Shown here: positions 21,776 to 29,893 of the stretch, one piece after another
How positions within the stretch are numbered: position 1 is the stretch's first letter
Layout of the letters: the number at the start of each line of letters is the position of its first letter
Assembly (NCBI GenBank): GCA_031363055.1
Contig: JANLTP010000099.1
Span: forward strand, 1 to 32,437
Reading direction: 5' to 3'
DNA length: 32,437 nt
DNA from: JANLTP01 sp031363055
Lineage (GTDB): Bacteria > Pseudomonadota > Gammaproteobacteria > Burkholderiales > Burkholderiaceae_E
Notes under the pieces: model-generated
What the model saw: only the letters and a program-made list of their open reading frames with translations
Databases searched by the model: none
What the model was told of the DNA's origin: nothing
Made by a program: the position numbers and the translations under genes

Positions 21776-22549
21776 ATGAACATTGATCTGGGCGGCAAAA
21801 CCGCCTTGGTGACCGGCGCATCCAGCGGCTTGGGTAAACGTTTTGCCATGGTACTAGCCCAGCAGGGCGCGCAGGTGGTTTTGGCATCGCGCCGTACGGA
21901 TAGGCTGAAAGAGGTCCGCGCCGAAATCGAGGCGGCCGGCGGCAGTGCGCATGTGGTTGCGATGGATGTGACCGATCTGAACAGTATCCGCGTTGCGGTC
22001 GGCCAGGCGGAAGCTGATTGCGGCGCCATCGATATTCTGGTCAACAATTCCGGCGTCAGCACCACCTTCAAGCTGGTTGATGTCAGCGTCGAAGACTACG
22101 ACTTTGTATTCAACACCAATACCAAGGGTGCGTTTTTTGTGGCCCAGGAAGTGGGCAAACGCATGATTGCGCGTGCCAAGGAAGCGGGCGCAAAGCCGCC
22201 TGCTGCCCGGATCATCAATGTTGCCTCGGTCGCCGGTCTGAAGGTTTTGCCGCTGATCGGCACCTATTGCATGAGCAAGGCCGCCGTCGTGCAAATGACC
22301 AAGGCGATGGCCATGGAGTGGGGGCGATTCGGCATCAATGTCAATGCCATTTGTCCAGGTTACATCGAGACCGAATTGAACGCCGAACATTTCCAGACGC
22401 CGGCGGGACAAAAATTGGTGCAAATGTTGCCACGCAAGCGCCTGGGCGAAGCCAGCGATCTCGACGGCCTGTTGCTGTTGCTGGCCAGCGAAAACTCCGG
22501 ATTCATCAACGGCGCCATCATTACTGCCGACGACGGTCTGGCGCTTTAG
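21776..22549 (+). CDS. SDR-family oxidoreductase
   Basis: The 257-residue protein is a classical short-chain dehydrogenase: cofactor motif TGASSGLG (residues 14-21), RR after the second strand suggesting NADP(H), the NNSG motif in place of NNAG, a serine in NVASVAG, and the catalytic pair YCMSK. The C-terminal PGYIETELN and the INGAIITADDGLAL ending are typical. An insertion of about ten residues (RAKEAGAKPPAAR) before the catalytic strand is found in one branch of the family. ATG 21776 is preferred over a TTG two codons earlier; AGGGG lies 12 bases upstream. The substrate is unknown. The next gene starts 13 bases after its stop. Confidence 0.88.
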   Translation: MNIDLGGKTALVTGASSGLGKRFAMVLAQQGAQVVLASRRTDRLKEVRAEIEAAGGSAHVVAMDVTDLNSIRVAVGQAEADCGAIDILVNNSGVSTTFKLVDVSVEDYDFVFNTNTKGAFFVAQEVGKRMIARAKEAGAKPPAARIINVASVAGLKVLPLIGTYCMSKAAVVQMTKAMAMEWGRFGINVNAICPGYIETELNAEHFQTPAGQKLVQMLPRKRLGEASDLDGLLLLLASENSGFINGAIITADDGLAL

Positions 22550-22562
22550 AAGGGAGCTTCGA

Positions 22563-23753
22563 GTGAAACCGATCACGGCTGTACTACTAAACGTTGCACA
22601 TGCCATCGATCATATGTTTCTGTTGATTTTCGCAACTGCAGTCGGCACCATTGCGCTCGAGTTCGGATTCGCGCGCTGGGAAGATCTGATGCCCTACAGC
22701 GTCGGCGCGTTCTTCATGTTCGGGGTCGGGTCGGTGCCGTCCGGTCGCTTTGGCGATCTCTGGGGCCGCAAGCGCATGATGGAGGTGTTCTTCTACGGCA
22801 TGGGGCTTGCGGCGTTGCTGGTTGCGCTGACCCAGAATGCCTGGCAGATGGCAGCGGCGCTGGTCGTGTTGGGTTTGTTCGGATCCATTTACCATCCGGT
22901 CGGTATTCCGATGCTGGTTCAGCGTTCGACGAAACCGGGGCAGACCATCGGTATCAACGGCCTGGTGGGTAATCTGGGCATTGCCGTTGCGGCGCTCCTG
23001 ACCGGCTTCATCGTCAAGTATTTTGGCTGGCGCATGGCGTTCGTCGTGCCCGGTATTTTCTCGATTGTCTGTGGCCTGATCTTTTCGGCCACCACGCCGG
23101 CTGAAACCGAAGCACCCGCCAAACGCATCGGCAAGGCAAAGGTGCAACTGCCTCCGGCGGTATTGGCCCGGGTTTTTCTGGTCATGACCCTGGCTGCGAT
23201 CACCAGCAGTCTGTTGTTCAATTTTTCAACTAATGGCAACGCGCAACTGATGCGGGAGCGTTTTGTCGGCATCGTTGATGATCCGGCGCGGCTCGGCGTT
23301 CTGTTGGCGATTGTGTATGCGGTGGCATCAATCGCCCAGGTCATCGTCGGTCGCCTGATTGATCGTTATCCGTTGAAACGCATTTATGTCGTGATCATCA
23401 TGATGCAGATACCGCTGTTTCTGCTGGCCGCTTACGCGTCGGGCTGGACGCTGTTCGTTTTGCTGATTGCCTTCATGGCGGTCATCTTTGGCGCTATCCC
23501 GTTTACCGATGCCATGATTGTCCGGTACGTCGATGACAGCATGCGCTCGCGGGTTTCGGGCATGCGGTTAGCGGTTTCCTTTGGAATCAGTTCATTGGCG
23601 GTCTGGTTACTCGGCCCGTTCGTCAAGGTCGCGGGATTCCAGGTGCTGTTGCTGACCATGGCCGCCATTGCGTTTTGCACCTTCCTGATTGCGCTGCTGT
23701 TGCCCTCGGAGCAAAGTACTCAGGCATTGACCGGTGAGGCCATCAAAACCTGA
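22563..23753 (+). CDS. MFS transporter
   Basis: The 396-residue protein has 12 hydrophobic segments in two halves of six, separated by a charged loop near residue 185. The loop between segments 2 and 3 carries the MFS signature as SGRFGDLWGRKRMM (residues about 60-73), and an equivalent GRLIDRYPLKR in the second half. The start is GTG at 22563 with a good AAGGGAG seven bases upstream. An aspartate and histidine in the first helix (AHAIDHMF) may face the transport path. The substrate is not predictable; the tight spacing to the SDR gene suggests a shared pathway. Confidence 0.88.
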   Translation: MKPITAVLLNVAHAIDHMFLLIFATAVGTIALEFGFARWEDLMPYSVGAFFMFGVGSVPSGRFGDLWGRKRMMEVFFYGMGLAALLVALTQNAWQMAAALVVLGLFGSIYHPVGIPMLVQRSTKPGQTIGINGLVGNLGIAVAALLTGFIVKYFGWRMAFVVPGIFSIVCGLIFSATTPAETEAPAKRIGKAKVQLPPAVLARVFLVMTLAAITSSLLFNFSTNGNAQLMRERFVGIVDDPARLGVLLAIVYAVASIAQVIVGRLIDRYPLKRIYVVIIMMQIPLFLLAAYASGWTLFVLLIAFMAVIFGAIPFTDAMIVRYVDDSMRSRVSGMRLAVSFGISSLAVWLLGPFVKVAGFQVLLLTMAAIAFCTFLIALLLPSEQSTQALTGEAIKT

Positions 23754-23768
23754 AATTCCGCCCGGTCG

Positions 23769-23805
23769 GCTGACGCTGCGGTTAGTAACCGTTTAACCCG
23801 TCAGC
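23769..23805. terminator. Inverted repeat between convergent MFS and scoB genes
   Basis: GCTGACG (23769-23775) pairs with CGTCAGC (23799-23805), and inside them CGGTTAGTAACCG (23779-23791) is itself a small palindrome. The structure sits between two convergent stop codons, where a bidirectional terminator would be expected. No T-tract follows on either strand. Confidence 0.4.
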
Positions 23806-23811
23806 GATACA

Positions 23812-24465
23812 TCAGCCAATCAACGAGACATCAACTGGACAACCGGTGCGTTTGAGTAGTTCCTCTTTGCTGACGCCTGGCGCTAGTTCGCTGAGCTTCA
23901 GCCCCGAGGGCGTGACATCCAGCACGCCCAGGTCGGTGATGATCATATCGACCACACCAACACCGGTCAGCGGCAAGTTGCACTTCGACAGTATCTTGAG
24001 GTCTTCGCTGCCGTCTTTCTTGCGGGCAGTGTGTTCCATGATGACCAGAACGCGGGCAACGCCGGCCACCAGGTCCATCGCACCGCCCATGCCTTTGATC
24101 ATCTTGCCAGGGATCATCCAGTTGGCCAGATCGCCGCTGGCGCTGACTTGCATGGCGCCGAGAATAGCCAGATTGATCTTGCCGCCGCGAATCATCGCGA
24201 ATGAATCGGCACTCGAGAAAATCGACGAGCCGGGCAGTGTCGTGACCGTCTGTTTGCCGGCGTTGATCAGATCGGGATCGACCTCCGCTTCGGTCGGGAA
24301 GGGTCCGATACCCAACAGACCATTTTCCGATTGCAGCCAGACTTCCATATCCTTGGGTACGTAGTTGGCGACCAGGGTGGGTAAGCCAATGCCGAGGTTC
24401 ACGTAAAAGCCCTCGCGCAGTTCTTTGGCCGCACGGGCTGCCATTTGTTCTCGGGTCCAAGCCAT
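23812..24465 (-). CDS. scoB: 3-Oxoacid CoA-transferase subunit B
   Basis: With ATG at 24465 (MAWTREQMAARAAKEL) the protein has 217 residues and AAAGGAAA upstream; an ATG at 24525 would overlap scoA and add 20 atypical residues. The catalytic glutamate is E47 in the SENGLLGIG motif. VNLGIGLPTLVANYVP, GGKINLAILGAMQVSASGDL and MGGAMDLVAG are the other signatures. Together with subunit A it transfers CoA between succinyl-CoA and acetoacetate or a related 3-oxoacid. Ten bases separate it from scoA. The exact 3-oxoacid (acetoacetate or 3-oxoadipate) is not certain. Confidence 0.93.
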   Translation of the reverse strand: MAWTREQMAARAAKELREGFYVNLGIGLPTLVANYVPKDMEVWLQSENGLLGIGPFPTEAEVDPDLINAGKQTVTTLPGSSIFSSADSFAMIRGGKINLAILGAMQVSASGDLANWMIPGKMIKGMGGAMDLVAGVARVLVIMEHTARKKDGSEDLKILSKCNLPLTGVGVVDMIITDLGVLDVTPSGLKLSELAPGVSKEELLKRTGCPVDVSLIG

Positions 24466-24475
24466 TGCGTTTCCT

Positions 24476-25174
24476 TTAAGCGGGTCGGGTGGTGCGCTGT
24501 TCGATGCGCTTTTCCGGGGACGCATTAATCACAATGCGGTGAACATAGATGCCTGGCAAGTGGATCTGGTCAGGGTCCAGACTGCCAGTCGCGACAATCT
24601 CTTCGACCTCGACCACGGTTACCTTGCCGGCCATCGCGACATTCGGATTAAAGTTGCGCGCAGTACGTCGAAAGATCAAGTTGCCGGTGCGATCCGCCTT
24701 CCAGGCCTTGACCAGCGAGATATCAGGCACCAGCGAACGCTCCATCACATAGTGGTGGCCGTCAAACTCGCGGGTTTCCTTGCCGTCGGCAACGATCGTG
24801 CCGAAGCCAGTGCGAGTGAAGAACGCCGGGATACCGGCGCCGCCGGCGCGCAGCTTCTCGGCTAAGGTGCCTTGCGGAGTGAACTCGAGCTCGAGTTCGC
24901 CGGCCAGAAACTGCCTCTCGAACTCCTTGTTTTCACCGACGTAGCTGGCAATCATTTTCTTTATTTGCCGGGTCGCCAGCAAGATGCCCAGACCGAAGCC
25001 GTCGACACCGGCATTGTTGGAGATGGCGGTCAGGTTTTTAGCGCCGGAGTCGCGAACTGCGGCGATCAGTGCTTCAGGGATGCCACAAAGTCCAAATCCG
25101 CCGACCGCAATCAGCTTGTCATCGGCTATCAGACCCTGCAGCGCGGCGGCGGCAGTCGGAAACACCTTGCTCAT
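24476..25174 (-). CDS. scoA: 3-Oxoacid CoA-transferase subunit A
   Basis: The 232-residue subunit shows GGFGLCGIPEALI (CoA-binding glycine loop, about residues 25-37), LTAISNNAGVDGFGLG, the SYVGENKEFERQFLAGELE segment and GTLAEKLRAGGAGIPAFFT, all characteristic of the A subunit. It is the first gene of the scoAB operon. It is divergent from pyrG with 80 bases between the starts. Confidence 0.94.
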   Translation of the reverse strand: MSKVFPTAAAALQGLIADDKLIAVGGFGLCGIPEALIAAVRDSGAKNLTAISNNAGVDGFGLGILLATRQIKKMIASYVGENKEFERQFLAGELELEFTPQGTLAEKLRAGGAGIPAFFTRTGFGTIVADGKETREFDGHHYVMERSLVPDISLVKAWKADRTGNLIFRRTARNFNPNVAMAGKVTVVEVEEIVATGSLDPDQIHLPGIYVHRIVINASPEKRIEQRTTRPA

Positions 25175-25226
25175 ACTGTTTTCTTTCGAATCGGCAACGC
25201 ACTCATTATATTCGGGTTGCTGCGGC

Positions 25227-25232
25227 TATAAT
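25227..25232 (+). promoter_or_regulatory. Candidate -10 element of pyrG
   Basis: A perfect TATAAT lies 22 bases before the pyrG ATG. The sequence about 17 bases further upstream (CATTAT) is a poor -35 match, so the promoter may be weak or activator-dependent. Confidence 0.5.
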
Positions 25233-25254
25233 CTCGATTTCCCGGTTGCCCGAC

Positions 25255-26931
25255 ATGACAAAATTCGTCTTTGTAACAGGTGGGGTTGTGTCCTCGTTGG
25301 GTAAGGGCATCGCTGCCGCTTCGATGGCCGCGCTGCTTGAGTCGCGCGGTGTCCGCGTAACCCTTCTGAAGCTCGACCCGTACATCAACGTCGATCCGGG
25401 TACGATGAGTCCGTTTCAGCATGGCGAGGTCTTTGTTACCGAAGATGGCGCCGAAACCGATCTCGACCTCGGACACTACGAGCGGTTTGCCAACGCGCGC
25501 ATGCGCCGCAGTAACAATTTCACGACCGGCCAGATCTACGATTCGGTGATCAAGAAAGAGCGCCGCGGCGAGTATCTTGGGCGCACCGTCCAAGTCATTC
25601 CCCATATTACCAACGAGATTCAGGCGTTCATTGAACGAGGCGCTGGCATTGGATCGGTTGATGCCGCCGATGTCGCGTTTGTTGAAATTGGCGGCACGGT
25701 CGGTGATATCGAATCGCTGCCGTTTCTCGAAGCCGTTCGTCAAATGAGCTTGAAACTGGGCCGGGGTAATTCCTGCTTTGTGCACCTGACACTGGTGCCC
25801 TTCATTTCGTCGGCAGGCGAACTCAAGACCAAGCCGACCCAGCATTCGGTTCAAAAATTACGCGAGATCGGCATTCAGGCCGATATGCTCATGTGTCGCG
25901 CCGACCGACGTGTGCCCGATGACGAACGCGCAAAGATATCGCTGTTCTCGAACATTCAACTTGATTCGGTCATATCGGTATGGGATGCCGACAGTATTTA
26001 TAAAATTCCTCGCATGTTGCACGATCAAGGTGTCGACGACCTGTTGTGTGAGATCTTGCGGCTCGATGTGAAGCCTGCCGACCTCAGTATGTGGGACCGG
26101 CTGGTTTACGCGCGTGAGCACCCGGTGCACACGGTGCGCGTTGCGATGGTCGGCAAATACGTTGACCTGACCGAATCCTACAAGTCGCTGACCGAAGCGT
26201 TGATTCATGCCGGCATACATACTGAAAGCCGCGTAAAGATCGAGTACCTGGACTCTGAAATGATCGAGCGCGATGGTCCGGCCGGATTGGCGGAATTTGA
26301 CGCGATTCTGGTGCCCGGCGGATTCGGTCGGCGCGGGGTCGAAGGCAAGATCCGTGCGATCCGATTCGCTCGCGAGAACCGTATTCCTTACTTGGGTATT
26401 TGTTTGGGCATGCAGTTGGCGGTGATCGAATTTGCACGAAACGTCTGTGCACTGGATGGCGCCAATAGCAGCGAATTTGATCCCGGCTCCCCTCATAAAG
26501 TCGTCGGGTTGATTTCTGAGTGGACCGATCGTGGCGGTCAGCTCGAGCGACGTGATGAGCAGTCCGATCTGGGCGGCACGATGCGCCTCGGTGCGCAACG
26601 CTGTCCGGTTGATGCCGGTACTCTGGCCAGCGAAATTTACGGTGAATCGGTTAATGAACGTCATCGGCATCGCTACGAGGTCAACAATCGTTATGTCGAC
26701 GCGCTGGTCAGTGCCGGACTCATAATTTCCGCTCGTACTCCCTCGGAAGGGCTGACCGAGATTATTGAGTTGGCACGCACGGGTCGTCATGCACACCCGT
26801 GGTTCGTCGGCGTGCAATTTCATCCGGAGTTCACCTCCACGCCGCGACAAGGACACCCGCTATTCATTTCATTCGCGCGGGCGGCGATCGCTCGGGCGAT
26901 GGGGCTGGCAGCCGCACGCGAGGCCGCCTGA
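25255..26931 (+). CDS. pyrG: CTP synthase
   Basis: The 558-residue enzyme makes CTP from UTP, ATP and glutamine. The N-terminal amidoligase domain starts MTKFVFVTGGVVSSLGKGIA and includes KLDPYINVDPGTMSPFQHGE and the DGAETDLDLGHYERF metal/UTP region. The glutaminase domain (from about residue 290) has the nucleophile cysteine in YLGICLGMQ and the His-Glu pair in FHPEFTSTP. The ATG at 25255 begins exactly at the family start. It overlaps kdsA by one base (TGATG), so the two are coupled. The C-terminus is about ten residues longer than in E. coli. Confidence 0.98.
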   Translation: MTKFVFVTGGVVSSLGKGIAAASMAALLESRGVRVTLLKLDPYINVDPGTMSPFQHGEVFVTEDGAETDLDLGHYERFANARMRRSNNFTTGQIYDSVIKKERRGEYLGRTVQVIPHITNEIQAFIERGAGIGSVDAADVAFVEIGGTVGDIESLPFLEAVRQMSLKLGRGNSCFVHLTLVPFISSAGELKTKPTQHSVQKLREIGIQADMLMCRADRRVPDDERAKISLFSNIQLDSVISVWDADSIYKIPRMLHDQGVDDLLCEILRLDVKPADLSMWDRLVYAREHPVHTVRVAMVGKYVDLTESYKSLTEALIHAGIHTESRVKIEYLDSEMIERDGPAGLAEFDAILVPGGFGRRGVEGKIRAIRFARENRIPYLGICLGMQLAVIEFARNVCALDGANSSEFDPGSPHKVVGLISEWTDRGGQLERRDEQSDLGGTMRLGAQRCPVDAGTLASEIYGESVNERHRHRYEVNNRYVDALVSAGLIISARTPSEGLTEIIELARTGRHAHPWFVGVQFHPEFTSTPRQGHPLFISFARAAIARAMGLAAAREAA

Positions 26932-27785
26932 TGCAGTTGTGCGGCTTCGAGATCGGTCTGGATCGCCGGTTCTTTCTGATTGCTGGACCGTGTGCGATCG
27001 AGTCGCGTGAACTTGCGTTCGAGACCGCGGGTTATCTGAAGGAATTGACGCAGCGGCTCGGAATCCCGTTCATTTACAAGTCGTCGTTCGATAAGGCCAA
27101 TCGTAGCTCTGGCAGCTCGAAACGCGGCGTCGGCATGGACGCCGGCTTAAAAATTCTTGCTGATGTAAAGGCCTCACTGAAGATTCCCGTGCTCACGGAC
27201 ATTCATGAGGTTGATCAGATAAACCCGGTCTGTGCGGTGGTCGATGTCTTGCAAACGCCCGCGTTTCTGTGTCGGCAGACCGATTTCATTCGAGCGGTCG
27301 CCGCGTCGGGCAAGCCGGTGAACATCAAGAAGGGACAGTTCCTGGCACCTGAAGACATGGCGCACGTCGTTGCCAAGGCTCGCGAAGCGGCGTTGCAAGC
27401 GGGGATCAAACAAGAAACCATCATGGTCTGCGAACGCGGCGCTTCATTCGGTTATCACAATCTGGTGTCCGATATGCGCTCGCTCGTCGTCATGCGCGCA
27501 ACCGGCGCCCCGGTGGTGTTTGACGCCACCCATTCGGTACAGTTGCCGGGTGGCCAGGGCAATGTTTCTGGCGGCCAGCGGCAATTTGTTGCGCCCCTGG
27601 CACGCGCCGCCATCGCCGTCGGTGTCGCCGGGGTGTTTGCCGAGACCCACCCGGATCCGGCCAACGCATTTTCGGATGGACCGAATGCCTGGCCGATGCA
27701 CCGTATGGAGGAATTACTCGAGTCGTTGTGCGAGCTCGATGCGGTCACGAAGCGGCGCGGTTTTGTCGAGCATTCGCTCGACTGA
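26931..27785 (+). CDS. kdsA: 3-Deoxy-8-phosphooctulonate synthase (KDO-8-phosphate synthase)
   Basis: The 284-residue enzyme condenses phosphoenolpyruvate with arabinose-5-phosphate in the pathway to KDO of lipopolysaccharide, which indicates a Gram-negative cell. It shows FLIAGPCAIESRELAFETA, YKSSFDKANRSSGSSKRGVG, LTDIHEVDQ, the QTDFIRAVAASGKPVNIKKG strand, and the late FAETHPDPANAFSDGPNAWP. The ATG at 26931 is the A of the pyrG stop codon. Confidence 0.97.
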   Translation: MQLCGFEIGLDRRFFLIAGPCAIESRELAFETAGYLKELTQRLGIPFIYKSSFDKANRSSGSSKRGVGMDAGLKILADVKASLKIPVLTDIHEVDQINPVCAVVDVLQTPAFLCRQTDFIRAVAASGKPVNIKKGQFLAPEDMAHVVAKAREAALQAGIKQETIMVCERGASFGYHNLVSDMRSLVVMRATGAPVVFDATHSVQLPGGQGNVSGGQRQFVAPLARAAIAVGVAGVFAETHPDPANAFSDGPNAWPMHRMEELLESLCELDAVTKRRGFVEHSLD

Positions 27786-27793
27786 TTTAAATA

Positions 27794-27820
27794 GATTGAT
27801 CCAAATGGACTGATCCAAAT
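27794..27820. repeat. Short direct repeat between kdsA and the DUF1330 gene
   Basis: GATTGATCCAAAT (27794-27806) is repeated as GACTGATCCAAAT (27808-27820), a period of 14 bases, followed by more diverged GACCTGATTAG and GACCGATCTGAAT units to about 27844. It lies in the 81-base gap between the two genes. Confidence 0.7.
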
Positions 27821-27866
27821 AGACCTGATTAGACCGATCTGAATAATTACAAGGAGACTTCTGTTC

Positions 27867-28160
27867 ATGCCCGCCTATGTCATAGCGAACGTCAAGGTGA
27901 AGGATCCCGAGTTGTACAAGGGCTACACGGCACTGACGCCGAATGCCATTGCTTCGGCAGGAGGCAAGTTTGTAGTAAGAGGCGGTCAGCACACGGTACT
28001 CGAAGGAGACTGGGTGCCCGAGCGTCTGGTCGTACTTCAGTTTGAGACTGTAGCGGCGGCCAAGGCGTTCTACAATTCGGCGCTGTATGTCGAGGCGCGT
28101 GCCCAGCGGGCCGGCGCTACCGATTATTTCAACATGGTTGTGGTTGAGGGGATTGCATGA
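27867..28160 (+). CDS. DUF1330 domain protein
   Basis: The 97-residue protein is a dimeric alpha/beta-barrel (ferredoxin-like) of the DUF1330 family, with AYVIANVKVKDPELYKGYTA at the start, AGGKFVVRGG, the VVLQFETVAAAKAFYNS strand-helix and a YFNMVVVEG end. The function of the family is not established. AAGGAG is placed ten bases before the ATG. Its TGA overlaps the eno start (ATGA), so the two are translationally coupled. This position between kdsA and eno is, as far as I recall, usual in Burkholderiales. Confidence 0.9.
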   Translation: MPAYVIANVKVKDPELYKGYTALTPNAIASAGGKFVVRGGQHTVLEGDWVPERLVVLQFETVAAAKAFYNSALYVEARAQRAGATDYFNMVVVEGIA

Positions 28161-29440
28161 GTTCGATCGTTGATATTGTGGGTCGCGAGATCATTGATTC
28201 ACGCGGTAATCCGACCGTTGAATGTGATGTCTTGCTCGAGTCGGGGGTCATGGGCCGAGCGGCCGTGCCTTCGGGTGCATCGACCGGCTCACGCGAGGCG
28301 GTGGAATTGCGTGATGGTGACAAGTCGCGCTATCTCGGTAGGGGCGTGCTCAAGGCGGTTGAGCATATCAATACTGAAATTGCTGAATCGTTGATGGGCC
28401 TTGACGCCACCGAACAGGCCTACGTCGACCGAATTCTGATCGATCTCGATGGTACCGAAAACAAGTCGCGGCTCGGCGCCAACGCCATGCTCGCGGTGTC
28501 GCTGGCCGTTGCGAAGGCGGCCGCCGAGGAATCCGGTTTGCCGCTGTATCGCTACTTTGGGGGTTCAGGCGCAATGGCGCTGCCGGTGCCGATGATGAAC
28601 GTCATCAATGGCGGCGCCCATGCCAATAACAACCTGGATCTGCAAGAGTTCATGATCCTGCCAATTGGCGCACCGAGTTTTCGTGAGGCGATTCGTTATG
28701 GAGCCGAGGTATTTCACTCGCTCAAGAAATTGCTCAACGATAAAGGTATATCTACGGCAGTAGGGGATGAAGGCGGTTTTGCGCCCAGCGTGGCCAACCA
28801 CGAAGCGGCTATCCAACTGATTCTCGAGGCCATTGCCAAAGCCGGATACGAGCCGGGCAAGCAGATTGCGCTCGGTCTGGACTGTGCGGCATCCGAGTTC
28901 TACAAGGATGGTCATTATCATCTCGAAGGTGAGGGGCTGAAGCTCGATGCCGAGGGCTTCACTCATCTACTGTCGACCTGGTGCGACAAGTATCCGATCA
29001 TCTCCATCGAAGATGGCATGGCCGAGAACGATTGGGAAGGTTGGAAACTGCTGACTGATGTCCTAGGCGATCGTGTGCAATTGGTGGGCGATGATCTGTT
29101 TGTGACGAATACGAAAATTCTGCAACGCGGCATCGATGAAGGTATTGCCAATTCGATACTGATCAAGATCAATCAGATCGGCACCCTGACCGAGACCTTT
29201 GCTGCGATTGAACTGGCCAAGCGCAACAACTATACGTCGGTGGTTTCGCATCGTTCCGGTGAGACCGAAGACACAACCATTGCCGATATTGCGGTTGCCA
29301 CCAATGCGTTGCAGATCAAGACTGGTTCGATGAGTCGCAGCGATCGCGTTGCAAAATACAATCAACTGTTGCGCATTGAAGAAGACCTCGGCGACATCGC
29401 CAGTTACCCGGGTCGCAGCGCATTCTTCAATTTGCGTTAA
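28157..29440 (+). CDS. eno: Enolase
   Basis: The 427-residue enzyme interconverts 2-phosphoglycerate and phosphoenolpyruvate. It starts SSIVDIVGREIIDSRGNPTV, includes the mobile loop SGASTGSREAVELRDGD, the NVINGGAHANNNLDLQEFM segment, metal ligands D in LGLDCAASEF, E in SIEDGMAE and D in VGDDLF, the catalytic lysine in ILIKINQIGT, and the SHRSGETEDTTIAD signature. Its PEP product is the substrate of KdsA, encoded two genes upstream. Confidence 0.98.
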   Translation: MSSIVDIVGREIIDSRGNPTVECDVLLESGVMGRAAVPSGASTGSREAVELRDGDKSRYLGRGVLKAVEHINTEIAESLMGLDATEQAYVDRILIDLDGTENKSRLGANAMLAVSLAVAKAAAEESGLPLYRYFGGSGAMALPVPMMNVINGGAHANNNLDLQEFMILPIGAPSFREAIRYGAEVFHSLKKLLNDKGISTAVGDEGGFAPSVANHEAAIQLILEAIAKAGYEPGKQIALGLDCAASEFYKDGHYHLEGEGLKLDAEGFTHLLSTWCDKYPIISIEDGMAENDWEGWKLLTDVLGDRVQLVGDDLFVTNTKILQRGIDEGIANSILIKINQIGTLTETFAAIELAKRNNYTSVVSHRSGETEDTTIADIAVATNALQIKTGSMSRSDRVAKYNQLLRIEEDLGDIASYPGRSAFFNLR

Positions 29441-29512
29441 AGCTGTTGTAACAAGGCCTGATTCCGGTCTGCGGACTTGAGTCGGGACTGCTCGAGATGC
29501 TATCGTTTTAAA

Positions 29513-29893
29513 ATGCGCGTGTTGTCCCTGATCCTGGTGGTTTTGTTTGCCTTGATTCAATATCCCTTGTGGTTAGGCAAGGGTGGTTGGCTGAGGGTGC
29601 TTGAGCTCGACCGACAGTTGAGCATTGCCCGGCAGACCAATTTTCGAATGGAAGTGAAGAACCAAGCGCTTGAAGGCGAAGTGCGCGATCTGAAGCAGGG
29701 ATTGCTGGCGATCGAAGAGCGTGCCCGTTATGAACTCGGTATGGTGCGCTCCGACGAGCTGTTCATTCAAATCAATGCCATTCCCAAAGCGCCAGTGCCA
29801 CCGGTTCGTCGCGACGGGTTAGGCTTGGGCAATGATGTGCCGCCTCTTGCTAGTGGCGTAGGTCCGATTCCGGTGCCGGAGCGGTATCGGTAA
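29513..29893 (+). CDS. ftsB: Cell division protein FtsB
   Basis: The 126-residue protein has a short cytoplasmic start, one membrane helix (LSLILVVLFALIQYPLWLG, about residues 4-22), and a coiled coil (LDRQLSIARQTNFRMEVKNQ onward) ending in EERARYELGMVRSDELFIQI, the FtsB/DivIC signature. It joins FtsL and FtsQ in activating septal wall synthesis. A proline-rich tail of about 30 residues extends beyond the E. coli length of 103 and overlaps the end of hslO by 44 bases on the opposite strand. Confidence 0.94.
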   Translation: MRVLSLILVVLFALIQYPLWLGKGGWLRVLELDRQLSIARQTNFRMEVKNQALEGEVRDLKQGLLAIEERARYELGMVRSDELFIQINAIPKAPVPPVRRDGLGLGNDVPPLASGVGPIPVPERYR

